A stretch of 64,000 nucleotides of DNA from Prauserella muralis (GTDB lineage: Bacteria > Actinomycetota > Actinomycetes > Mycobacteriales > Pseudonocardiaceae). Positions 26,590-33,609 of the stretch are shown here, piece after piece. Under the pieces are notes generated by a model. It was not told the DNA's origin. It searched no databases and saw only the letters and a list, made by a program, of their open reading frames with translations. Location: positions 1,951,681 through 2,015,680 of the forward strand of contig NZ_MASW01000001.1 in the NCBI RefSeq assembly GCF_003202285.1. The letters are read 5' to 3'. The translations under genes were made by a program, and so were the position numbers. Each line of letters opens with the position of its first letter. Positions within the stretch are counted from its first letter, which is position 1.

Positions 26590-26644
26590 CGGGAGCAAGG
26601 GACCTTTACTCCCGCGAAACGAGAGTAAAGGTCCCTTGCTCCCG
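26590..26644. repeat. Palindromic repeat, copy B (terminator-like)
   Basis: A perfect inverted repeat with 22-base arms (CGGGAGCAAGGG... to ...CCCTTGCTCCCG) and an 11-base loop. It lies between the decayed locus (+) and the KTSC gene (-), 11 bp beyond the KTSC stop, so it could stop transcription from either side. Its arms are identical to those of copies C and D over 21 bases; the loop differs from that of A and C. Confidence 0.88.
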
Positions 26645-26655
26645 TCCGCGGGGCG

Positions 26656-26868
26656 TCAGGCGAGGCGGTCGTAGTCGTAGTTGTCGCGGATGTGCGCGTT
26701 GTAGTAGCGGCCCTTGCTGGCTGCGGCCAGCAGGCCGGTATAGACCTCCCGGGGCACGGCGAAGTACCGGTAGATCCGGCCGGTGTGGAACTCGACGTCC
26801 AGCACCCTGCGGGCGCCGTCGTAGCCCGCCGCACGCAGGCTGGACGACTCGAGGGGCCTGCGTCTCAT
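26656..26868 (-). CDS. KTSC domain-containing protein
   Basis: This 70-aa protein is essentially one KTSC domain. The first residues MRRRPLESSSLRAAGYD are followed by VLDVEFHTGRIYRYFAVPRE and the C-terminal SKGRYYNAHIRDNYDYDRL. KTSC domains occur alone or fused to tRNA- or nucleic-acid-related proteins; their role is unknown. The ATG at 26868, with GGAGCGGGG ahead, is preferred over longer readings that lack domain similarity. Copy B of the palindrome lies just after its stop. Confidence 0.85.
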   Translation of the reverse strand: MRRRPLESSSLRAAGYDGARRVLDVEFHTGRIYRYFAVPREVYTGLLAAASKGRYYNAHIRDNYDYDRLA

Positions 26869-27109
26869 CCCCGCTCCCGGAACTCGAGATCGTGCGAAAG
26901 CACTCATCCCCATGATGTGCCCGGCGGGCGCGGCTCTCACTCGCCAGAAGGACATTCTCGCCACACCGTCTGCGGCGGGGGCGTTGCGGCCCGAAATTGT
27001 CGCCCACCCGGCCTAGAATCGGGACACGCGAAGAACCGGTTCCGCGACCAAGGACAGGCCGATTGCCGCCCACACGAGACGTGGGCGACCCCGATGGGGA
27101 TGGTGAACC

Positions 27110-27277
27110 ATGGTCAGCGCCGAAGACCGAGACGAGCTGCGCGAAGCCAGCGAGCTGATCGTGCGGGTGATCGAGCGCCACCGGGGCGAGGACCTCAGGG
27201 CACTCAGCATCTTCACGTCCGCGTTGCAGGAGCTCCGCGTCGGCGCCCGCTACCTCGCCGCCACGGATCCCGACTGA
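27110..27277 (+). CDS. Small hypothetical protein, 55 aa
   Basis: The ORF encodes MVSAEDRDELREASELIVRV and continues as a charged, probably helical protein with alternating acidic and basic residues, ending LGVRYLAATDPD-like (actual end VGARYLAATDPD). A purine-rich GGGGA precedes the ATG by about 12 bases and a TAGAAT that could be a -10 box lies at 27014-27019. Third positions are strongly G/C, as in real genes here. No domain is recognised. It lies convergent with the TIGR03086 gene, 19 bp apart. Confidence 0.6.
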   Translation: MVSAEDRDELREASELIVRVIERHRGEDLRALSIFTSALQELRVGARYLAATDPD

Positions 27278-27296
27278 GCCGCCGCTGCCCAGCCCC

Positions 27297-27911
27297 TCAG
27301 CCCGGCCAGGTGGGGGAGCGCCCGAGCAACAGCAGCGTCCGTTCGAACGAGTCCGTGGCGCCGGAACCGGGCAGGGCAGGACCGAAGAACGCACCCTGCT
27401 CCTTCCGCTCGGGGCCGTCCGGAACCTGCTCCGCGACCCGCAACGCGGCTTCGGCGATGTCGCCGTCGGGGGCGAACGGCAGGCCGAGGCTGCGCGCGAC
27501 GTCCCAGCCGTGCACCACGTAGTCCACGAAATGCGCCGACACCGCGAACGGCGCGGGCGCTGTGACACCGGCGCCGAACTCGGCCAGCGCGAACTCGCTG
27601 CCGGAGACGCCCGGCGCCGCGAAGGCCGCCAGCACGTCCTCGGCCGCCCGCGCGTACTCGGCAGCGTGGTCCTCACCGGGCGGCGGCTGCCGCCACACCG
27701 CATCGATGTCGCCATGGCCGCGGGCCGCCGCCGCGAAGCCGTAGTGCTGGGTCGTCATGTGTGACACCAGCTCGTCGAGCGTCCACTCCGTGCAGGGCGT
27801 CGGCCGGTCCAGGTCCTCCGGGCGGACCCGCCGTACCAGCTCGATCGTCTCCCGGACCGCGCGCTCGTGCAGACCTAGCAGAGTTTCCCAGCCAATGGTA
27901 AGCACGAGCAT
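27297..27911 (-). CDS. TIGR03086 family metal-binding protein (DinB/mycothiol-maleylpyruvate isomerase-like)
   Basis: The 204-aa protein has the family landmarks RPEDLDRPTPCTEWTLDELV near residue 33, and HFVDYVVHGWDVARSLGLP near residue 130, where His residues bind a divalent metal in the four-helix DinB fold. Members are often guessed to be thiol-dependent enzymes because mycothiol-dependent isomerases share the fold. The gene is divergent from a MarR regulator with under 50 bp between starts, so it is a likely target of it. Confidence 0.88.
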   Translation of the reverse strand: MLVLTIGWETLLGLHERAVRETIELVRRVRPEDLDRPTPCTEWTLDELVSHMTTQHYGFAAAARGHGDIDAVWRQPPPGEDHAAEYARAAEDVLAAFAAPGVSGSEFALAEFGAGVTAPAPFAVSAHFVDYVVHGWDVARSLGLPFAPDGDIAEAALRVAEQVPDGPERKEQGAFFGPALPGSGATDSFERTLLLLGRSPTWPG

Positions 27912-27913
27912 AC

Positions 27914-27931
27914 GATATGCTGATGCTTATC
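27914..27931. promoter_or_regulatory. Imperfect palindrome, candidate MarR operator
   Basis: The sequence GATATGC-TGAT-GCTTATC (7-4-7, one mismatch) lies in an A/T-rich 47-bp gap between the divergent TIGR03086 and MarR genes. MarR proteins usually bind such palindromes over their own and the divergent promoter. No experimental support; the evidence is position and symmetry alone. Confidence 0.45.
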
Positions 27932-27958
27932 ATAAGTCAAGGCGACTAACCTGTCGCC

Positions 27959-28414
27959 ATGCCCGAGCAGCCCGACGGCAGGCGCGACGATCTCGCCGCG
28001 ATGCTGGGGCCCCTCGTGCAGGTGCTGGTGGCCGCGGAGCAGCCCGTGCTGGCCGAGCACGACCTGAGCATGTGGGGCTACGCCGTGCTGTGCGGTCTCG
28101 GCGACGAGCCCGTGCGCACCCAGGCCGCGCTGGCGCAGGCCATCGGCGCGGACAAGACACGCATCATCGGCGTGCTCGACACCCTGCAGGAACGTGGCCT
28201 CATCGAGCGCGAACCCGATCCCGCCGACCGCAGGGCGCGGTTGCTGCGCCTGACCGGCGAGGGCAGGCGGTTGCGCGACGACGTGCAGCGCAGCATCCAG
28301 CAGGGCGAACAGCGCTGGCTCGGCCGGCTCCCCGCCGACGAGCGCGCCGTCTTCCTGCGCGCACTCGCGCGGCTCTCCCGGCTCGCCCGCGAGGACCTCG
28401 ACCGGTCCCGCTGA
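27959..28414 (+). CDS. MarR family transcriptional regulator
   Basis: The 151-aa protein is a winged-helix regulator of the MarR type: AALAQAIGADKTRIIGVLDTL is the recognition region (seen as adjoining blocks, about residues 60-80) and ERGLIEREPDPADRRARLLRLT is the wing. It begins 48 bp from the divergent TIGR03086 gene and has a candidate palindromic operator there. MarR proteins respond to small phenolic or oxidising compounds; no ligand can be named. The SCO6745-like gene follows 28 bp downstream and may be in the same transcript. Confidence 0.92.
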   Translation: MPEQPDGRRDDLAAMLGPLVQVLVAAEQPVLAEHDLSMWGYAVLCGLGDEPVRTQAALAQAIGADKTRIIGVLDTLQERGLIEREPDPADRRARLLRLTGEGRRLRDDVQRSIQQGEQRWLGRLPADERAVFLRALARLSRLAREDLDRSR

Positions 28415-28441
28415 GGCGCCCGCGCCGTTACCCTCCGCCTC

Positions 28442-29311
28442 ATGGACCAAACCGAAGCCCGCACCGCCGCCGCCCAGTGCCACCGCGTCCTCGAACCCCT
28501 GCATTCCATGGTCTACTTCGCGCCCGAAGCCGAGCAGGCCTTCTCCGACCTGGGGCTCGAAGGCGGCCGGATGGCGTACTTCGCGAGCCGCTCGGCACCG
28601 CTCGGCCCCGTCAACGCGGGCGTGGTCAGCGCGACGTTCTACAGCTTCAACCCGGAGCTCGTCGCGCGGCACATCCCCAGGGCCTGGACGCTCGCCGAGC
28701 CCGCGAAGATCGTCGAGGCCCGGTTCCAGGCGGCCGAAGCCGCGCTGCGCAGGCTCCTCGGCGACGAGCTCGCCGGCTCCGACCGCCTCGCCGAGCTGGC
28801 CGGGCTCGTCCGGGAGGCGGCGCAGGGTTGCACGCCCGAGGGCAGGCCGCTCTACGCGGGGCACGCCGAGCTGGACTGGCCCGCCGGTCCGGTGCAGACG
28901 CTCTGGCACGGCGCCTCACTGCTGCGCGAGTACCGCGGTGACGGGCACATCGCGGTGCTGGTCGGTCACGGTCTCGGCGGCCTCGACGCGCTCGTCACCC
29001 ACACGGCCACGGGGCAGGGCTTCCGCGAGGAGGCGGCCAAGAAGCGGCGTGGCTGGTCGGACGACCAGTGGACGGCCGCCGTGGACGGCCTGCGGGAGCG
29101 GGGCCTGCTCGACGCCGCGGGGGCGCTGACCGACGCCGGCGTGCGCGAACGCGAACGCATTGAGGACGAGACCAACGCCGCGGCCGCCGTGCCCTGGCAG
29201 AGGGTGGGAGCGGAGAAGGCCGGACGCATCCGGGAACTGGCGAGGGAGCTCAGCCGGGCCGCGGTGGCGGCGGGGGCGTTCCCGCCGGACCTCTTTGCCG
29301 CCCGCCGGTGA
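28442..29311 (+). CDS. SCO6745 family protein
   Basis: The 289-aa protein resembles the actinobacterial SCO6745 family. Landmarks are CHRVLEPLHSMVYFAPEAEQ at the N-terminus, GYFASRSAPLG-like (here MAYFASRSAPLGPVNAGVV), ATFYSFNPELVARHIPRAW, and PVQTLWHGASLLREYRGDGH. The C-terminal part (GWSDDQWTAAVDGLRERGLL...LTDAGVRERERIEDETN) looks like a winged helix. The function of the family is not established. It follows the MarR gene in the same direction. Confidence 0.8.
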   Translation: MDQTEARTAAAQCHRVLEPLHSMVYFAPEAEQAFSDLGLEGGRMAYFASRSAPLGPVNAGVVSATFYSFNPELVARHIPRAWTLAEPAKIVEARFQAAEAALRRLLGDELAGSDRLAELAGLVREAAQGCTPEGRPLYAGHAELDWPAGPVQTLWHGASLLREYRGDGHIAVLVGHGLGGLDALVTHTATGQGFREEAAKKRRGWSDDQWTAAVDGLRERGLLDAAGALTDAGVRERERIEDETNAAAAVPWQRVGAEKAGRIRELARELSRAAVAAGAFPPDLFAARR

Positions 29312-29814
29312 GTGGCCGGGTGAAAAACCCCCACAACGGGCTAAGCCTGACTCTCCGTCGTCGAAATCGGGGGCAGCTGTATGCTGTGCGTAGCCCGGAT
29401 CGCTCGTTCGGCTGGTTGTCAAATCGGTGTGTGTTGCCGAGGACAGTCACGAACCGGCTCGTTGGCAAGAGCCCGATCGGGGCATGGTTCACTGTTACCG
29501 CCCTCTTTTTCGGGGACCACCCAGTACCCACAGTAAGAAGGATCTACGCGTGTGAGTGAGTCCATACGCACACTAGGAAATCCGGGTGGACAGGGTTAAA
29601 CCTGAACGTCGATACGGCGATGATGGAGGACGGACGAGTTTCAGTGAGTGCGATCGCGATGTGTGCCGGGTGGAGTGGCGGCCTCGCTCCGGTGCCCTTT
29701 GACCCCTACATGTCGTAACGCCATGATGTTGTCTGAACACGGCAAGTGCTGGAACCTCTGCCTGACGCACACCTGTGCGCCGGGCACCACACTCCGGGCA
29801 CTCGGGAGTACGCG
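29312..29814. other. Intergenic region upstream of the secretion-like operon
   Basis: This 503-bp stretch has lower GC than its surroundings and no coding sequence I can support. One 83-codon ORF (29308-29559) has no family features and unsuitable codon use. It presumably holds the promoter of the 29.8-kb operon and perhaps a long leader, but no clear -35/-10 pair, riboswitch or terminator was recognised. GGGAG lies at a good distance from the first ATG of the operon. Confidence 0.6.
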
Positions 29815-30081
29815 ATGACCACGATGACCCTTGCGACGCTGGCGCAAAGCGGCGAGCTCGGCACGACAGGTGTGCGGGCCTGGCTGATCGACAACATTAT
29901 TCCGCTCGTATTGCTCGCTGTCGCGCTGTTGCTGCTCTGGCTGGGCGGCGGCAAGGGCGACAATGCCGGCGTGATGCGCAGGCTGGCCGGTGTGGTGGTC
30001 GCGCTCGCGATCATCGGCCTGGCGGTGAGCGGTCTCGGTGTCGATGTCGGCGAATGGATCGCCGGCTTGTTCACCGGCTGA
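29815..30081 (+). CDS. Small two-TM membrane protein, VirB2/TrbC-like topology
   Basis: The 88-aa protein has two hydrophobic helices (about residues 27-45 and 58-75) separated by a short glycine/charged loop (GGGKGDNAGVMRR). That is the topology of VirB2/TrbC pilin-type subunits and of small subunits at the head of Gram-positive type IV secretion operons. There is no cleaved signal that I can define. It is the first gene of an operon with VirB3/PrgI-, VirB4- and VirB6-like genes, and this position supports the analogy. Assignment rests on topology and context, not on a recognised motif. Confidence 0.75.
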   Translation: MTTMTLATLAQSGELGTTGVRAWLIDNIIPLVLLAVALLLLWLGGGKGDNAGVMRRLAGVVVALAIIGLAVSGLGVDVGEWIAGLFTG

Positions 30082-30097
30082 CGCGGGACGCGCCGCA

Positions 30098-30586
30098 GTG
30101 CGTATCCGTACCGATGACGAGGTCTACCGGGTCGACGCCGTCTGGCTCGGCCCGCCGAAGGCCACGTTTCCGTGGCGTGCCCGCTATGTCGCCTGGGGCG
30201 TGGGCATTCCACTGTTCCTCGTGGTGCTCGGGGTCGAGCGGCAGCTGGGCTTCGGCTTCGGCTTCTTCTCGACCGCGTGGGCCTTCGTCATCACCATCGC
30301 CCTGACCCGCCTGATCACGGCCAAGATCAGCCACGAACGGCCGTTGTCCTCGGTGTTCGCGATGTGGCTGCGGGAACTGCACGCCCCCCGCGAGCGCACG
30401 AGCGGCACGGGAGGGGCGGCCAGCGCCAGCAAGATCAAGGTGAGAACCGAGCGACCCCGGCCCAAAGCCAAGCGCGGGCGACCAGGTCCCGCTCGCGGGC
30501 CGTCCCGACAGAGTCCCCACCCGGGGTTCGGTACTGACACAGCACGAGCGCGCCGCCGCCGATCCCCGGCGCCGGCCGGGAGGTAG
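30098..30586 (+). CDS. Two-TM protein, VirB3/PrgI-like
   Basis: The 162-aa protein begins at a GTG (VRIRTDDEVYRVDAVWLGPP). Two TM helices (about residues 31-46 and 56-74) are followed by a conserved-looking amphipathic stretch (ISHERPLSSVFAMWLRELHA) and a basic, proline-rich tail. VirB3/PrgI proteins have this layout and always precede the VirB4 ATPase, as here (the VirB4-like gene starts three bases after the stop). They anchor the ATPase to the membrane. The family call is inference from layout. Confidence 0.75.
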   Translation: MRIRTDDEVYRVDAVWLGPPKATFPWRARYVAWGVGIPLFLVVLGVERQLGFGFGFFSTAWAFVITIALTRLITAKISHERPLSSVFAMWLRELHAPRERTSGTGGAASASKIKVRTERPRPKAKRGRPGPARGPSRQSPHPGFGTDTARARRRRSPAPAGR

Positions 30587-30589
30587 TCG

Positions 30590-33520
30590 TTGTTCGGTCG
30601 CGACCGCAGCCGGGACGCAACGCAGCCGGCACAGTCGAGGCAGGCCGAGGGCAGTCGCCGCGGCCGGCGGCTGCCCGGCGAGCAGGCCATACCCACCTAC
30701 ACGCCGTCCATCGCGGCGCGCACCATCGACGGGCACCTGCTGCGCACCGGCCACGAGGTGTACGCGTGGTACCGGCTGGCGCCGCAGCGCTGGTCGTTCC
30801 GCTCCGACTCGCAGCGCCGTGACGTGATCGCCGCCATCGCGGGCCAGTACGCCGAGCTGCAGGGCCGCTGGCTGCACCTGCGCGTGACCAACCGGCCGTA
30901 CCCGATCCGGATGTGGGCCGAGGCCCACGTGCACAACGCGCACAACCGGCCCTCCGACGTGCCCGGCTCGCTGTCCTTCGACGACTACCTCATCGGCGAG
31001 CAGCAACAGCTCATGGGCCGCTCGATGGCGGAGAAGGAGGTCTACCTGGGCGTCCAGGTGCAGACCCGGCGAGTGGTCGACCGCGCGGTGGAGCGCGCCG
31101 CGCCGCTGCTGCGCCGCATCGCGCCCGAGTTCGTCGACGCCGAGCTCGTCGCCCTCGACTCCGAGGTCGAGCACCTCGACCAGGTGATCGGCTCTTCCGG
31201 GCTGGAGGGCCGCCCGGTGCACGCCGAGGAGATGTCCTGGCTGATGCACCGCTCGTGCTCGCTGGGCCTGCCCGCGCCGAGGAACCTGCCCGCCGTGCCC
31301 GGCTCCACGTGGGAGCCCGAGGACCTCGCGAGCTTCACCGACGCCGCCGACTTCCACTGCGACCCCTACGCCCCGACGGTGACCGTGCGCGGGCGCACCG
31401 GCTCCAACGCGGGCGTCAAGCGCAACGTCGCCGTGCTCACGGTCGGACTCATGCACGGGCTGCAGATCCCCGAGGTCGATGACCCGTGGGTGCAGCACGC
31501 CGACCGGCTGCCCGCCGCCGTCGAGTGGTCGGCGCGCATCTACGTGCGCAGGCCCGAGGAGGTCGCGGGCGAGCTGCAGCGGCAGATGAACAAGGTGCGC
31601 TCGCAGGTCAAGCACTACACCGACGAACACGAGCTCGAGCCACCGCAGTCGCTGGCCCGGCAGGCCTCGCGGGTGCTGGAGATCGACGACGAGATGACCT
31701 CGGGCTTCACGGCGCTGGCCACCCGGGTGCGGTCGTGGTGGCGGCTCGCGGTGTCCGGTCCCTCGGAGCGGGAGGCACTGCGGCTCGCGCAGCAGCTGCT
31801 CGACCTCTACAAGCCGAAGATCGCCATCGAGCATCCCGAGGCCCAGTACGCGATGGCCAGGGAGTTCATCCCCGGCGAGCCGCTGGCCTCCGGCGCCTAC
31901 ATGCGCCGCGGCTCGGTGGTGTGGGCGGCCTCGGCGGTGCCCACGGCCACCGCGGAGGTCGGCGACCGGCGCGGCATTCTGCTCGGTGAGACCTGCACCG
32001 CCACCCGGCGGCCCGTGGCCTGGGACCCGTGGATGGCGCAGGAGATCCGCGACGGCTCCGGCCTCACCGCCATGGTCGCCGGGCTCGGTGGCGGCAAGTC
32101 GTTCCTCGGTGGCGGCATCGTCTACAAGACCATGCGCGCGGGGGCGCACTGGACGATCTTGGACCCGTCCGGACCGCTGTCGCGGTTGTGCGAGCTGCCC
32201 GAGCTGCGCCCGTACGCGCGGCCGATCAACCTGCTCAACGCCCAGCCGGGCATCCTCAACCCGTACCGGGTGGTGGCGGAGCCGCTGCTCGAGCACTTCA
32301 TGGACGAGGAGGATCCGGAGCGGGCCTGGCGCCGGGAGCGGGCGCTGGCCGGCGCGACGCGGCGCCGCCTCGTGCTGGACGTGCTGACCGGCGTGCTGCC
32401 CTACGACGTGGCGAGGATGCCGCAGACGCGCATCGTGCTGCTGCGGGCCGTGCGCACCGTCGGCGGGCGCTACGACGCCGACCCCGGCCAGGTGATCGAC
32501 GCGCTGCGACGGGACTCCAGCGAGCACCACGAGCACGCCGTCGTGGTCGCCGACTTCCTCGACGAGCTGCGGGAACGCATGTCCCTGCTGATACCGGAGA
32601 CCGACGCCGACCCGTACTCGGAGACCCGCGACGACCGGCTCACCGTGCTCACCATGGCGGGGCTGACGCTGCCGAAGGAGGGCGTGGGCCGCGAGCACTG
32701 GACCGACGCCGAGGCCCTCGGCGTGGAGATGCTCAACCTGGCGGCGTGGCTCACCCAGCGCTCGGTGTACGAGAAGTCGAAGGACCTCCGCAAGGGTGTC
32801 TGGATCGACGAGGCGTTCTTCCTGTCCGAGGTGCCCACGGGCCGCGTGCTGATGAACCGGTTCGCCCGTGACTCGCGGAAGTGGAACGTCCGGGTCCTGC
32901 TGTCGTCGCAGATCCCGGCCGACTTCCTCCGCATCCAGGGCTTCGTGGCGCTGCTCGACTCGGTGTTCGTCGGCAGGCTCGACGACGACGAGGCCCAGGC
33001 CGACGCGCTGCGCCTGCTCAAGGTGCCGGTGGGCGTCGGGTACGAGCAGGTGGTCTCGGCGCTGGGCAGGCGACCGGGCTCGCAGCGCGAGCTGCAGCGT
33101 GACCGCGATCCGCGGCAGTTCATCTTCGGCGACGGCGCGGGCGGCGTGGAACGCATCCGCGTGGACTTCTCCGGGCCGCACCTGGAGCATCTGCGGTCGG
33201 CGCTCGACACGACACCGGGCGCGGTGCAGGAGAAGCCGCAGAAACCGGGCACGGCCCGGGGCGACGAGGAACCCGAGTACCACGTGCCGGAACCGCCGCC
33301 GGACGACGAGCTCGAGGAGGACCTGGAGCTGGCGGCGGAGCTGGAGATGGGGCTCACCGAGGAGCAGCTGCTCGGCAGGGCGGCGGCCGCCGACGGCGAC
33401 CAGGACGCGGCCGAGCCCGAGGACGCGCGCGACGGCAGCGCCGGCGTCAACGGCGCGGAGGAGAAGCGGGAGCAGCACGCGGGCGCCGGGAAGAACGGCA
33501 CCGGCAGGGATGCCGCATGA
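30590..33520 (+). CDS. VirB4-like conjugation/secretion ATPase
   Basis: This 976-aa protein is a HerA/VirB4-type ATPase. The N-terminal half (about residues 1-470) is the VirB4-type membrane-associated domain. The motor domain has Walker A GLGGGKS at residues 498-504, Walker B GVWIDEAFFL around residues 735-744, and an SQIPADFL motif after it where VirB4 proteins carry a conserved Gln. The last 120 residues are acidic and disordered. The TTG start is preceded by GGGAGG at good spacing. In type IV secretion VirB4 energises assembly and substrate transfer. No VirD4 coupling protein or VirB11 is present nearby. Confidence 0.88.
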   Translation: MFGRDRSRDATQPAQSRQAEGSRRGRRLPGEQAIPTYTPSIAARTIDGHLLRTGHEVYAWYRLAPQRWSFRSDSQRRDVIAAIAGQYAELQGRWLHLRVTNRPYPIRMWAEAHVHNAHNRPSDVPGSLSFDDYLIGEQQQLMGRSMAEKEVYLGVQVQTRRVVDRAVERAAPLLRRIAPEFVDAELVALDSEVEHLDQVIGSSGLEGRPVHAEEMSWLMHRSCSLGLPAPRNLPAVPGSTWEPEDLASFTDAADFHCDPYAPTVTVRGRTGSNAGVKRNVAVLTVGLMHGLQIPEVDDPWVQHADRLPAAVEWSARIYVRRPEEVAGELQRQMNKVRSQVKHYTDEHELEPPQSLARQASRVLEIDDEMTSGFTALATRVRSWWRLAVSGPSEREALRLAQQLLDLYKPKIAIEHPEAQYAMAREFIPGEPLASGAYMRRGSVVWAASAVPTATAEVGDRRGILLGETCTATRRPVAWDPWMAQEIRDGSGLTAMVAGLGGGKSFLGGGIVYKTMRAGAHWTILDPSGPLSRLCELPELRPYARPINLLNAQPGILNPYRVVAEPLLEHFMDEEDPERAWRRERALAGATRRRLVLDVLTGVLPYDVARMPQTRIVLLRAVRTVGGRYDADPGQVIDALRRDSSEHHEHAVVVADFLDELRERMSLLIPETDADPYSETRDDRLTVLTMAGLTLPKEGVGREHWTDAEALGVEMLNLAAWLTQRSVYEKSKDLRKGVWIDEAFFLSEVPTGRVLMNRFARDSRKWNVRVLLSSQIPADFLRIQGFVALLDSVFVGRLDDDEAQADALRLLKVPVGVGYEQVVSALGRRPGSQRELQRDRDPRQFIFGDGAGGVERIRVDFSGPHLEHLRSALDTTPGAVQEKPQKPGTARGDEEPEYHVPEPPPDDELEEDLELAAELEMGLTEEQLLGRAAAADGDQDAAEPEDARDGSAGVNGAEEKREQHAGAGKNGTGRDAA

Positions 33521-33609
33521 GGAGCCTTCAGCCGTGGCACCGATGCCGGGCCGGCCACCGGGAGTGCGCCGGCCGTGAAGCACGCGGACTCGTGGAGCGG
33601 TCCGCATGA
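33517..33609 (+). CDS. Possible 30-aa micro-ORF coupled to both neighbours
   Basis: An ATG overlaps the VirB4-like stop (ATGA) and the ORF ends in a TGA that overlaps the start of the VirB6-like gene (ATGA). The product, MRSLQPWHRCRAGHRECAGR and ten more residues, is basic with two cysteines. It bridges an 85-bp gap that would otherwise separate two coupled genes. It may be a real small protein, a translational relay, or chance. Confidence 0.35.
   Translation: MRSLQPWHRCRAGHRECAGREARGLVERSA

Noticed and set aside
29308-29559. An 83-codon ORF upstream of the secretion-like operon
   Set aside because: It overlaps the end of the SCO6745-like gene, has poor codon bias and no recognisable features.
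29546-29574. A hairpin (GTGTG/CACAC) in the leader of the secretion-like operon
   Set aside because: Only five base pairs with a long loop, which is expected by chance.
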